Assembly (NCBI RefSeq): GCF_046506625.1
Contig: NZ_JBKFFP010000004.1
Span: 124,001 to 188,000 of the forward strand
DNA length: 64,000 nucleotides
From: Zhengella sedimenti
GTDB taxonomy: Bacteria; Pseudomonadota; Alphaproteobacteria; Rhizobiales; Rhizobiaceae
Direction of reading: 5' to 3'
The notes beneath the pieces were generated by a model. That model was not told the DNA's origin, made no database searches, and saw only the letters and a list, made by a program, of their open reading frames with translations. Positions 37,392-45,549 of the stretch are shown one piece after another. How positions within the stretch are numbered: position 1 is the stretch's first letter; each line of letters begins with the position of its first letter. Position numbers and translations under genes: made by a program.

Positions 37392-38840
37392 ATGCCGATT
37401 GAAATTCTCATGCCCGCCCTTTCCCCGACCATGGAGGAGGGCAACCTGGCCAAGTGGGTCAAGAAGGAAGGCGACAGCGTCGCCGCCGGCGACGTGATTG
37501 CCGAGATCGAGACCGACAAGGCGACCATGGAAGTCGAGGCCGTCGACGAGGGCGTGCTCGGCAGGATCCTCGTGGCGGAAGGCACCGAGGGCGTGAAGGT
37601 GAATACGCCGATCGCCCTGCTGCTGGCCGAGGGCGAGGATGAATCCGCGCTCGATGAAGCCGCTTCCGGCGGTGGCGGGTCCGAAGCATCGGAAACGTCT
37701 GGCGGATCCGGCAAGCCGGCCGGTGATGGCGGTCCGGAAAGCGGCGACCCCGTCTCCGACATGGAGGCACGCCGCGTGCCGGGCGAGGGCAAGGTTCACC
37801 CCGAACCGAAGAAGCCGGATGCCGGCGCCGATCCGGATATTCCCGACGGCACGAAGATGGTGAAGATGACCGTGCGCGAGGCGCTCAATTCGGCCATGGC
37901 CGAGGAGATGCGCCGCGACGGCGACGTGTTCATCATGGGCGAGGAGGTGGCCGAATACCAGGGCGCCTACAAGATCACCCAGAACCTGCTGGAGGAATTC
38001 GGCCCGAAGCGCGTCGTGGATACCCCGATCACCGAGCACGGCTTTGCCGGCATCGGCGTCGGTGCGGCGATGGCAGGACTGAAGCCCATCGTCGAGTTCA
38101 TGACCTTCAACTTCGCCATGCAGGCCATCGACCAGATCATCAACTCGGCTGCGAAGACGCTCTACATGTCGGGCGGCCAGATGGGCGCGCCCATCGTCTT
38201 CCGCGGTCCCAATGGCGCGGCGGCGCGCGTGGCGGCACAGCATTCGCAATGCTACGCGGCGTGGTACAGCCACATCCCCGGCCTGAAGGTGATCCAGCCC
38301 TACACGGCGGCCGACGCCAAGGGCCTGCTGAAGGCGGCGATCCGCGATCCCAACCCGGTCATCTTCCTTGAAAACGAGATCCTCTACGGCCAGTCCTTCG
38401 AGGTGCCGGAGATGGAGGATTTCGTCCTGCCCATCGGCAAGGCGCGCATTCACAGGACCGGCAAGGATGTCACCATCGTCTCCTTCGGCATCGGCATGAC
38501 CTATGCCGCCAAGGCGGCCGAGGAACTGGCGGGGCAGGGCATCGACGCGGAGGTCATCGACCTGCGCACCGTCCGGCCGATGGACATCGACACCGTCATC
38601 GAGAGCGTGAAGAAGACCAACCGCCTCGTGACGGTCGAGGAAGGCTTCCCGCAGTCGTCGGTCGGCGATCATATCGCCAGCCAGGTGATGCAGCGCGCCT
38701 TCGACTGGCTGGACGCGCCCGTCGTCACGGTCTGTGGCAAGGACGTCCCGATGCCTTACGCGGCCAACCTTGAGAAACTCGCCCTGCCCAGCGTGGCGGA
38801 GGTCATCGAGGCGGTGAAGGCCGTCACCTACAAGGCCTGA
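37392..38840 (+). CDS. pdhB: Pyruvate dehydrogenase E1 component, beta subunit, with N-terminal lipoyl domain
   Basis: 482 residues: a lipoyl domain (1-80, lipoylated K43 in ETDKATMEVE), a Gly/Ser/Glu-rich linker (about 85-150) and the E1-beta domain (155-482; TPITEHGFAGIGVGAAMAG, and RGPNGAAARVAAQHSQ). E1-beta proteins of most bacteria lack the lipoyl domain; its presence is a known alphaproteobacterial trait. The first 55 residues are almost the same as those of PdhC. It starts 13 bp after pdhA with a GAGGGGAAG ribosome site. Confidence 0.97.
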   Translation: MPIEILMPALSPTMEEGNLAKWVKKEGDSVAAGDVIAEIETDKATMEVEAVDEGVLGRILVAEGTEGVKVNTPIALLLAEGEDESALDEAASGGGGSEASETSGGSGKPAGDGGPESGDPVSDMEARRVPGEGKVHPEPKKPDAGADPDIPDGTKMVKMTVREALNSAMAEEMRRDGDVFIMGEEVAEYQGAYKITQNLLEEFGPKRVVDTPITEHGFAGIGVGAAMAGLKPIVEFMTFNFAMQAIDQIINSAAKTLYMSGGQMGAPIVFRGPNGAAARVAAQHSQCYAAWYSHIPGLKVIQPYTAADAKGLLKAAIRDPNPVIFLENEILYGQSFEVPEMEDFVLPIGKARIHRTGKDVTIVSFGIGMTYAAKAAEELAGQGIDAEVIDLRTVRPMDIDTVIESVKKTNRLVTVEEGFPQSSVGDHIASQVMQRAFDWLDAPVVTVCGKDVPMPYAANLEKLALPSVAEVIEAVKAVTYKA

Positions 38841-38850
38841 GGAGAGCGCC

Positions 38851-40224
38851 ATGCCGATTGAAATCACCATGCCCGCGCTGTCCCCGACCATGGAGGAGGG
38901 CAACCTCTCCAAGTGGCTGGTCAAGGAAGGCGACAGCGTTTCCGCCGGCGACGTGATCGCCGAGATCGAGACCGACAAGGCGACCATGGAAGTGGAAGCC
39001 GTGGACGAGGGAACGGTGGCGAAAATCGTCGTTCCCGAGGGCACCGAGGGCGTCAAGGTCAACGCCGTCATCGCCATCCTGGCAGAGGAAGGCGAGGACG
39101 TTACCGAGGCTGCGAAGGGCGGTGGCGTCACCAAGGGAAGCTCTGAGAAGTCGTCCGGAGAGGAAAAGCCCGCTCCCTCCGCCCAGGGTCCGGCAAAGCA
39201 TACCGCCGATCTGCTCGGGCCGGCCACCGATGCCGCGCCGAAATCGCCGCAGGCGGGACCCGCGCCGGATTCGGGCGGCGATCGTGTATTTTCCTCGCCG
39301 CTGGCGCGGCGCATCGCCAGGGAGGCTGGCATCGACATCGCGAAGGTCTCCGGCTCCGGTCCGAAGGGCCGCGTGGTCAAGGCCGATGTCGAGGCCGCCA
39401 TCAAGGGCGGCGCGGCCAAGGCCGGAGCGCCCAAGGCCGAGCCGCAGAAAGCCGCACCCGCTGCCGCGCCGGCCATGGCAAGCGGACCGTCGACGGATGC
39501 CGTCTTGCGCAATTTCGCCGAGGGCAGCTATGAACTGGTCAAGCATGACAACATGCGCAAGACCATCGCCAAGCGCCTGACCGAAGCCAAGCAGACCATC
39601 CCGCATTTCTATGTGTCGATGGATTGCGAACTGGATGCGTTGCTGGCGCTGCGCGGACAGCTCAATGCTTCCGCACCGCAAAAGGATGGCAAGCCGGCCT
39701 TCAAGCTGTCGGTCAACGACATGATCATCAAGGCGCTGGCGCTGGCGCTGCGCGACGTTCCGGATGCCAACGTGTCGTGGACCGACGAGGCCATGGTCAT
39801 GCACAAGCATGCCGATGTGGGCGTCGCGGTCTCCATTCCGGGCGGGCTGATCACGCCGATCGTGCGCCGCGCGGAGGAGAAGAGCCTGTCCACCATCTCC
39901 AACGAGATGAAGGACATGGGCGCGCGGGCGAAGGAGCGCAAGCTGAAGCCCGAGGAATACCAGGGCGGCACGACCGCCGTGTCCAACATGGGCATGATGG
40001 GCGTGTCGAACTTCTCCGCCGTGGTCAATCCGCCCCACGCCACCATCCTGGCCGTGGGTGCGGGCGAGAAGCGGGCCATCGTCAAGGATGATGCCATTGC
40101 CATCGCCACCATGATGACGGTGACGCTGTCGACCGATCATCGCTGCGTGGACGGCGCGCTCGGCGCCGAACTGCTTGGCGCCTTCAGGGGCTATATCGAG
40201 AACCCGATGAGCATGCTGGTCTGA
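38851..40224 (+). CDS. pdhC: Pyruvate dehydrogenase E2, dihydrolipoamide acetyltransferase
   Basis: Core acyltransferase passing acetyl from lipoamide to CoA; 457 residues. One lipoyl domain (1-80, K43), an Ala/Pro-rich linker, the peripheral-subunit-binding domain (about 148-186; SPLARRIAREAGID and GPKGRVVKADVEA) and the catalytic domain (about 225-457) with the active-site His near 430 in STDHRCVDGALGAELL. A single lipoyl domain here is offset by the one on PdhB. GGAGAG precedes the ATG, 10 bp after pdhB. Confidence 0.97.
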   Translation: MPIEITMPALSPTMEEGNLSKWLVKEGDSVSAGDVIAEIETDKATMEVEAVDEGTVAKIVVPEGTEGVKVNAVIAILAEEGEDVTEAAKGGGVTKGSSEKSSGEEKPAPSAQGPAKHTADLLGPATDAAPKSPQAGPAPDSGGDRVFSSPLARRIAREAGIDIAKVSGSGPKGRVVKADVEAAIKGGAAKAGAPKAEPQKAAPAAAPAMASGPSTDAVLRNFAEGSYELVKHDNMRKTIAKRLTEAKQTIPHFYVSMDCELDALLALRGQLNASAPQKDGKPAFKLSVNDMIIKALALALRDVPDANVSWTDEAMVMHKHADVGVAVSIPGGLITPIVRRAEEKSLSTISNEMKDMGARAKERKLKPEEYQGGTTAVSNMGMMGVSNFSAVVNPPHATILAVGAGEKRAIVKDDAIAIATMMTVTLSTDHRCVDGALGAELLGAFRGYIENPMSMLV

Positions 40225-40227
40225 GTC

Positions 40228-40869
40228 ATGAAGACGGTCCTGGCCTTCGGCGATTCGCTGACCTGGGGATCCGATCCCGCCACCGGCGGACGGCATCCCG
40301 AGGCCATGCGCTGGCCCGTCGTGCTTGAAAAGGCGCTGGATGGCCGAGCGCGGGTGATTGCCGATGGCCTGCGCGGCCGGACAACCGCCTATGACGAGCA
40401 TCTGGCCGATTGCGACCGCAACGGCGCGCGCATCCTGCCGACGGTTCTCTACACCCATGCGCCGGTGGATCTCGTCGTCCTCATGCTCGGCAGCAACGAC
40501 ATGAAGCCGCACGTCGCGGGCACGGCCGTCGCCGCGCTTCAGGGGATGCGCCGCCTGGTGACGATCGTCAGGAACCATGTGCCGGGCATCGAGGGCGCCG
40601 AGCCGCCGGGCGTGCTGATCGTGGCGCCGCCGCCGCTGTGCGAAACGGCCGATCCCTTCTATGCCGCCATGTTCGCCGGTGGCGTGGAGCAATCGGCCAT
40701 GACGGCCTCGCTTTACGCCGATCTGGCGGACGAAGCCGATTGCGGCTTCTTCGACGCGGGCAGCGTGGCCCGGACCGCGCCCGCGGACGGCGTGCACATG
40801 GATGGCGAAAACACGCGCGCGCTCGGCAAGGCACTGGCGCCGATGGTTCACGTGATGCTCGGGCTTTGA
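40228..40869 (+). CDS. SGNH/GDSL-type esterase/lipase family hydrolase
   Basis: 213-residue cytoplasmic-looking hydrolase with no signal peptide. Block I AFGDSLTWG with nucleophile S10, block III LMLGSNDMKP, and the C-terminal catalytic pair in DGVHMDGENTRALG. It starts 3 bp after the pdhC stop, so it is part of the pdh transcript. An arylesterase-like activity is likely; why it travels with pyruvate dehydrogenase is unknown. Confidence 0.88.
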   Translation: MKTVLAFGDSLTWGSDPATGGRHPEAMRWPVVLEKALDGRARVIADGLRGRTTAYDEHLADCDRNGARILPTVLYTHAPVDLVVLMLGSNDMKPHVAGTAVAALQGMRRLVTIVRNHVPGIEGAEPPGVLIVAPPPLCETADPFYAAMFAGGVEQSAMTASLYADLADEADCGFFDAGSVARTAPADGVHMDGENTRALGKALAPMVHVMLGL

Positions 40870-40879
40870 TCCGGGTCAA
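40866..40879 (+). promoter_or_regulatory. FNR/FixK-type box upstream of the DUF465 gene
   Basis: TTGATCCGGGTCAA matches the TTGAT-N4-(A/G)TCAA pattern of rhizobial FNR/FixK sites in both half-sites. It overlaps the stop of the hydrolase gene. Its centre is about 67 bp before the DUF465 start, and a weak -10 (GGTAAT, 40905-40910) lies at roughly the distance expected of a class II activator site. Confidence 0.5.
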
Positions 40880-40939
40880 GGGATTGGAAGGAGGCAGGCC
40901 ATAGGGTAATGGCGAACGGACAAAACAGGAGGTTCGCCG

Positions 40940-41176
40940 ATGTCCCATGTGCCGCACGAACTGGCGGAGGAATTCCCGGAACACGTCGAGAAGATGCATG
41001 AGATGAAAACGTCAAATGCTCATTTCTCAAGGCTTTTCGACGAGTACCACGATATCAACCGCGCGATCCATCGCGCTGAGACCAATGTCGAGCCGACCGA
41101 TGACTTCCACATGGAGGACATGCGCAAGCAGCGGCTGCGGCTGAAGGACGAAATATACGGGATGCTCGCGGGCTGA
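40940..41176 (+). CDS. YdcH family protein (DUF465)
   Basis: 78-residue, highly charged, predicted helical protein. The family core is SHVPHELAEEFPEHVEKMHEM, then HFSRLFDEYHDINRAIHRAE, and the ending KQRLRLKDEIYGML. AGGAGG lies shortly upstream of the ATG. Cytoplasmic; function unknown for the family. It lies between the SGNH hydrolase and lpd and has a candidate FNR/FixK box in front, so it may be transcribed on its own under low oxygen. Confidence 0.9.
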   Translation: MSHVPHELAEEFPEHVEKMHEMKTSNAHFSRLFDEYHDINRAIHRAETNVEPTDDFHMEDMRKQRLRLKDEIYGMLAG

Positions 41177-41243
41177 GCCTGCCATAACGGGCCGCGCGCC
41201 ATCCCCCCAGAGAGCCGCAAGGCTTGAAAGAAGGAGAGGGCGC

Positions 41244-42689
41244 GTGGCCGAAACTTACGACGTGATCATCATCGGTTCGGGGCCGGGCGGCTATGTGACC
41301 GCCATCCGCTCCGCCCAGCTTGGTTTCAAGACCGCCATTGTCGAGCGCGAACACCTGGGCGGCATCTGCCTGAACTGGGGCTGCATCCCGACCAAGGCGC
41401 TGCTGCGTTCCGCCGAGATCATGCACTATGCCGATCATTTGAAGAATTACGGCCTCAAGCTGGAAGGCAAGGTGACCGCCGACGTGAAGGCGGTCGTGGA
41501 CCGCTCGCGCGGCGTTTCGGGCCGGCTCAACGGCGGTGTCGGCTTCCTGATGAAGAAGAACAAGGTCGACGTGATCTGGGGCGAGGCCAAACTGGCCGGC
41601 AAGGGCCGGATCACCGTCGGCAAGCCGTCCAGGGCCGCGATGCAGCCGCAGCATCCCGCGCCCAAGGGCACGAAGGGCGAGGGCGAGTACACGGCCAAGC
41701 ACATCATCGTGGCGACCGGCGCCCGGCCGCGCGCGCTGCCCGGCATCGAGCCCGACGGCAAGCTGATCTGGACCTATTTCGAGGCCATGGTGCCGCAGGA
41801 ACTGCCGAAGAAGCTGCTTGTCATGGGATCCGGCGCGATCGGCATCGAGTTCGCCTCCTTCTACAATGCCATGGGCTGCGACGTGACGGTGGTCGAGGTC
41901 ATGCCCACCATCATGCCGGTGGAGGATGCCGAGATTTCCGGCATTGCCCGCAAGCAACTGGAGAAGGCCGGGCTCAAGATCCACACGGAGGCCAAGGTCA
42001 CGAAGGTGGAAAAGGGTTCCAACTCGGTGAAGGCCACGGTGGAAATGAAGGGCGGCAAGAGCGAGGTCATCGAGGCCGACCGCATGATTTCAGCCGTCGG
42101 CGTGCAGGGCAATATCGAGAACCTGGGGCTTGAAACGCTTGGCGTGAAGACCGAGCGCGGCTGCATCGTCATCGATGGGTACGGCCGCACCAATGTGGAA
42201 GGTATCTACGCCATCGGCGACGTGGCCGGTCCGCCCATGCTGGCGCACAAGGCGGAGCATGAAGGCGTCGTCTGCATCGAGAAGATCGCGGGCCTGCCCA
42301 ACGTGCATCCGACCGACAAGGGCAAGATACCGGGCTGCACCTATTGCCATCCGCAGGTTGCCTCGGTCGGCCTGACGGAAGCGAAAGCAAAGGAACAGGG
42401 ACGTGACATCCGCGTCGGACGCTTCTCCTTCGGAGCCAACGGCAAGGCCATCGCGCTCGGCGAGGACCAGGGGCTGGTCAAGACGATTTTCGACCGTAAG
42501 ACCGGCGAACTGCTCGGCGCGCACATGGTTGGTGCCGAAGTCACCGAACTCATCCAGGGCTTCGTGGTCGCCATGAACCTGGAGACGACGGAAGAGGAAC
42601 TGATGCACACGATCTTCCCGCACCCGACCTTGTCGGAAATGATGAAGGAGAGCGTTCTCGACGCCTATGGCCGTGTGCTGAACGCCTGA
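41244..42689 (+). CDS. lpdA: Dihydrolipoyl dehydrogenase (E3)
   Basis: Reoxidises dihydrolipoamide for the pyruvate dehydrogenase complex; 481 residues. FAD motif GSGPGGYV at 11-18, redox disulfide C42-C47 in GGICLNWGCIPTKAL, NAD motif MGSGAIGIEFASFY near 193, and the C-terminal base in FPHPTLSEMMKES. A short insertion (about 130-155, rich in Gln, Pro and Lys) is seen in this PDH-linked E3 type. The start codon is GTG, backed by AAGGAGAGG 5 nt upstream. Confidence 0.97.
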   Translation: MAETYDVIIIGSGPGGYVTAIRSAQLGFKTAIVEREHLGGICLNWGCIPTKALLRSAEIMHYADHLKNYGLKLEGKVTADVKAVVDRSRGVSGRLNGGVGFLMKKNKVDVIWGEAKLAGKGRITVGKPSRAAMQPQHPAPKGTKGEGEYTAKHIIVATGARPRALPGIEPDGKLIWTYFEAMVPQELPKKLLVMGSGAIGIEFASFYNAMGCDVTVVEVMPTIMPVEDAEISGIARKQLEKAGLKIHTEAKVTKVEKGSNSVKATVEMKGGKSEVIEADRMISAVGVQGNIENLGLETLGVKTERGCIVIDGYGRTNVEGIYAIGDVAGPPMLAHKAEHEGVVCIEKIAGLPNVHPTDKGKIPGCTYCHPQVASVGLTEAKAKEQGRDIRVGRFSFGANGKAIALGEDQGLVKTIFDRKTGELLGAHMVGAEVTELIQGFVVAMNLETTEEELMHTIFPHPTLSEMMKESVLDAYGRVLNA

Positions 42690-42778
42690 ACGGACAAATG
42701 ACGCATGTCATTGCGGTCCATGCAGACGGGTGGGAATCTGCATCGATGCCAATGCCGATCACCGCAAAGGAGCCTGCC

Positions 42779-43207
42779 ATGATGAAACGTGCCATTCAGT
42801 GCCTTGCCGCCCTTGCAACGCTTGCAACCTTCAGCGTCACCATGCCGACGAGCGCCAGCGCCGACAGTTGCTGGGACCATAACGGATCGGTCATGCGCCT
42901 GCAGGCGCAGGGCAACAGCCGGTGGTTCTATTACGAGCGGCCGAAGTCCTCGCTGCGCGCGGCGGGGGTCCGCCGCGGGACATTGCTGTTCAATGGCCGC
43001 AAGTCCGGCGACTGGTATTCGGGAACCGCGCGGCGCTTTTCGCGGTATTGCCCGGGCGAACCGCTCGAATATTTCGTGGAAGGCCCGGTTGCGCGGTCGC
43101 AGACCCGCGTCACGGTCCGCGGCACCCGCGAGGTCTACGAGCGCTGCCGGCCGACCGGCCGTTACACCGAGGATACGCTTGTCTTTACCTATCTCTACCA
43201 GTGCTGA
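42779..43207 (+). CDS. Conserved secreted protein of unknown function
   Basis: 142-residue periplasmic or secreted protein. The Sec signal MMKRAIQCLAALATLATFSVT ends near ASA-DSC. The mature part is about 117 residues with four cysteines (DSCW, RYCPG, YERCR, YQC at the C-terminus) that could form two disulfides. The start at 42779 is fixed by AAAGGAG 7 nt upstream. I do not recognise a characterised family. It lies between lpd and lipA with no obvious link to lipoate metabolism. Confidence 0.78.
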   Translation: MMKRAIQCLAALATLATFSVTMPTSASADSCWDHNGSVMRLQAQGNSRWFYYERPKSSLRAAGVRRGTLLFNGRKSGDWYSGTARRFSRYCPGEPLEYFVEGPVARSQTRVTVRGTREVYERCRPTGRYTEDTLVFTYLYQC

Positions 43208-43242
43208 GCGGTGTGGCGGCTGAAACCGCACCGTGACAAACA

Positions 43243-43271
43243 CCCTGCCGGTCACCATATGTCCGGCAGGG
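43243..43271. other. Perfect 9-bp hairpin upstream of the GlsB-type gene
   Basis: CCCTGCCGG at 43243-43251 pairs perfectly with CCGGCAGGG at 43263-43271 around an 11-nt loop. No T-run follows. It could mark the end of the preceding transcript or act in the leader of the next gene. Confidence 0.5.
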
Positions 43272-43295
43272 CGCGCAACGGGAAAGGATCAGGCG

Positions 43296-43586
43296 ATGAT
43301 GCATTCCTACGGACCTGAATTCGGCATCATGGGCATGGCCGGCGTGGGCTTTTTCGGCATGCTGCTGGTCGGTTTCCTGGCCGGCTACGTGGCCGAACGG
43401 GCGATGAACCGCGATCACGGCCTGCTGACCAACATCCTGGTCGGCATTGCGGGCTCGTTCGTTGGAGGCACACTGGCCAGCCTGTTGAACATCACCTATT
43501 ACGGTTTCCTCGGAAACCTCGTGGTTGCGACTCTTGGCGCGATTGCCATCCTCTGGCTTTTCGGCAAGAGCAGCCGGGCCTCCTGA
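43296..43586 (+). CDS. GlsB/YeaQ/YmgE family stress response membrane protein
   Basis: 96-residue inner-membrane protein with three hydrophobic helices and the family's glycine-rich pattern (MLLVGFLAGYVAERAM, ILVGIAGSFVGGTLASLL, LVVATLGAIAILWLF). AAAGGA lies upstream of two adjacent ATGs (43296, 43299). Members are induced by general stress in several bacteria; the molecular role is unknown. A 9-bp hairpin precedes it. Confidence 0.88.
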   Translation: MMHSYGPEFGIMGMAGVGFFGMLLVGFLAGYVAERAMNRDHGLLTNILVGIAGSFVGGTLASLLNITYYGFLGNLVVATLGAIAILWLFGKSSRAS

Positions 43587-43616
43587 TTGCAAGGCCGTCG
43601 AAAGGCGAAGGAAGAC

Positions 43617-44585
43617 ATGGTCACCATTCTCGACACCGTCACCGGAAAACAGCGTCCGCGCCATCCGGAAAAACAGAAAAACCCGGAAAACGAGATCCAG
43701 CGCAAGCCGGCCTGGATCCGGGTCAAGGCGCCCGTGTCGAAGACCTACCAGGAAACGCGCGCCATCGTGAAGGACAACAACCTCGTTACGGTGTGCGAGG
43801 AAGCCGGCTGCCCGAATATCGGGGAGTGCTGGGACAAGAAGCACGCCACCTTCATGATCATGGGCGAGATCTGTACCCGCGCCTGCGCCTTCTGCAACGT
43901 CATCACCGGCAAGCCCAACGCGCTTGATCCGAACGAACCGGAAAACGTGGCCAAGGCCGTGCGCCAGATGGGGCTCCAGCACGTCGTCATTACATCCGTC
44001 GACCGCGATGATCTGGCCGATGGCGGGGCGCGGCACTTCGCCGACGTGATCGCGGCCGTGCGTGCGGCATCGCCGGAAACGACGATCGAGATCCTGACGC
44101 CGGATTTCCTGCGCAAGGACGGCGCGCTGGAAGTGGTCGTGGCGGCGAAGCCCGACGTCTTCAACCACAACCTCGAGACCGTCGCCTCCAATTATCTGAC
44201 GGTGCGGCCCGGCGCGCGCTATTTCCACTCCATCCGGCTTCTGCAACGGGTCAAGGAGATGGACCTCTCGATCTTCACCAAGTCAGGCATCATGGTCGGG
44301 CTGGGTGAGGAGCGCAACGAGGTGCTTCAACTCATGGACGACCTGCGTTCGGCCGACGTGGATTTCATCACCATCGGGCAATATCTCGCACCCACGCGCA
44401 AGCATCATCCCGTCAAGGCCTTCGTGACGCCCGACGAGTTCAAGTCCTATGAGACCGCGGCCTATTCCAAGGGCTTCCTTATGGTCTCGGCCAGCCCGCT
44501 GACCCGGTCGTCCCACCATGCCGGTGAGGATTTCGCCCGGCTGAAGGCCGCGCGCGAGGCCAGGCAGGCATCGGCAAGGGGCTGA
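43617..44585 (+). CDS. lipA: Lipoyl synthase
   Basis: Radical SAM enzyme inserting two sulfurs into octanoyl groups on lipoyl domains; 322 residues. The auxiliary cluster motif is CEEAGCPNIGEC (about 59-70) and the radical SAM cluster CTRACAFC (about 85-92); the family's C-terminal serine is in SASPLTRSSHHA. The start at 43617 has GAAGGA just upstream. Its neighbours encode the two lipoylated proteins PdhB and PdhC. Confidence 0.97.
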   Translation: MVTILDTVTGKQRPRHPEKQKNPENEIQRKPAWIRVKAPVSKTYQETRAIVKDNNLVTVCEEAGCPNIGECWDKKHATFMIMGEICTRACAFCNVITGKPNALDPNEPENVAKAVRQMGLQHVVITSVDRDDLADGGARHFADVIAAVRAASPETTIEILTPDFLRKDGALEVVVAAKPDVFNHNLETVASNYLTVRPGARYFHSIRLLQRVKEMDLSIFTKSGIMVGLGEERNEVLQLMDDLRSADVDFITIGQYLAPTRKHHPVKAFVTPDEFKSYETAAYSKGFLMVSASPLTRSSHHAGEDFARLKAAREARQASARG

Positions 44586-44595
44586 TCGCGTATCC

Positions 44596-45057
44596 ATGCC
44601 CAAGTTCGAGACGAGACGGCCGGTCGATCACGCTGCCGGCGACATGTTCGCCCTTGTCGCCGACGTGGAAAAATATCCGGAATTCCTGCCCATGTGCGAG
44701 GCGCTGACGGTTCGCTCGCGCCGGGAGCGCGATCATCGCGAGATGATCGTCGCCGACATGACCGTTGGTTACAAGGCCATCCGCGAGACCTTCACCAGCC
44801 AGGTGCTGCTCGACCGCGAGGCACAGACGATCTCGGTGAAGTATATTGACGGCCCGTTCCGGTATCTCACCAACGAGTGGTCTTTCGAGCCACGCGGCGA
44901 GGGCGCCTGCACGGTGCATTTCTACATCGACTACGAGTTCAGGAGCCGTATTCTCGGCGCGATGATGGGTGCGGTGTTCGACCGTGCTTTCCGCATGTTC
45001 GCGGAAGCCTTCGAAAAGAGGGCCGACACCATCTACAGACGGGCCGGCAGTGCCTGA
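44596..45057 (+). CDS. Coenzyme Q-binding protein COQ10/RatA-like START domain protein
   Basis: 153-residue polyketide-cyclase/START-type protein (MPKFETRRPVDHAAGDMFALVADVEKYPEFLP, kept as the classic N-terminal strand and helix). Homologues bind ubiquinone or its intermediates and support respiration; the alternative name RatA, as a ribosome-associated toxin, comes from E. coli. It follows lipA by 10 bp and converges on cinA with no gap. The pairing lipA-coq10 is common in the order. Confidence 0.9.
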   Translation: MPKFETRRPVDHAAGDMFALVADVEKYPEFLPMCEALTVRSRRERDHREMIVADMTVGYKAIRETFTSQVLLDREAQTISVKYIDGPFRYLTNEWSFEPRGEGACTVHFYIDYEFRSRILGAMMGAVFDRAFRMFAEAFEKRADTIYRRAGSA

Positions 45058-45549
45058 TCACGCCTCCAGCGCCGTCTTGAGCATTGCAAGTGCATGCAGC
45101 ACGGTGGCGCGGCGTACGCCGTCCCGGTCCAGTCCGGCAAAGACTCGGGCCTCGGTCAGGACCGGCTTGCCGGTTTGCGCAAGGCCGAACCAGACTAGTC
45201 CCACCGGCTTTTCCGCGCTGCCGCCACCCGGCCCCGCGACGCCCGTCACCGAGACGGCGAGAGCCGCATGCGAGCGGGCAAGCGCACCGGCGGCCATTTC
45301 GCCAGCCGTCTGTGCCGAAACCGCGCCATGGGCGGCCAGCGTTTCGTCGCTGACACCCAGCATGTCCCGCTTGGCTTCGTTGGAATAGGTGATGAAACCG
45401 CGATCGACCACGTCGGACGAACCGGCAATTTCGGTGAGGGCGGCGGCGATCAGGCCTCCGGTGCAGCTTTCCGCCGTGGCGATCATGACGCCCTTCGTCC
45501 GGGCGGTGTCCAGCACCGTGCTGGCGAATTCCCGCGTCGAAGCGCTCAT
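45058..45549 (-). CDS. CinA family protein (nicotinamide-nucleotide amidohydrolase domain)
   Basis: 163-residue stand-alone CinA C-terminal domain, which in characterised proteins deamidates nicotinamide mononucleotide to nicotinate mononucleotide (PncC). Key segments are ATAESCTGGLIAAALTEIAGSS (nucleotide pocket with catalytic Ser), ITYSNEAKRDMLGV and VTGVAGPGGGSAEKPVG. The start at 45549 overlaps the ispDF stop by ATGA. The next gene's stop abuts coq10's stop. It is a second pyridine-nucleotide amidase in the window, besides PncA. Confidence 0.92.
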   Translation of the reverse strand: MSASTREFASTVLDTARTKGVMIATAESCTGGLIAAALTEIAGSSDVVDRGFITYSNEAKRDMLGVSDETLAAHGAVSAQTAGEMAAGALARSHAALAVSVTGVAGPGGGSAEKPVGLVWFGLAQTGKPVLTEARVFAGLDRDGVRRATVLHALAMLKTALEA

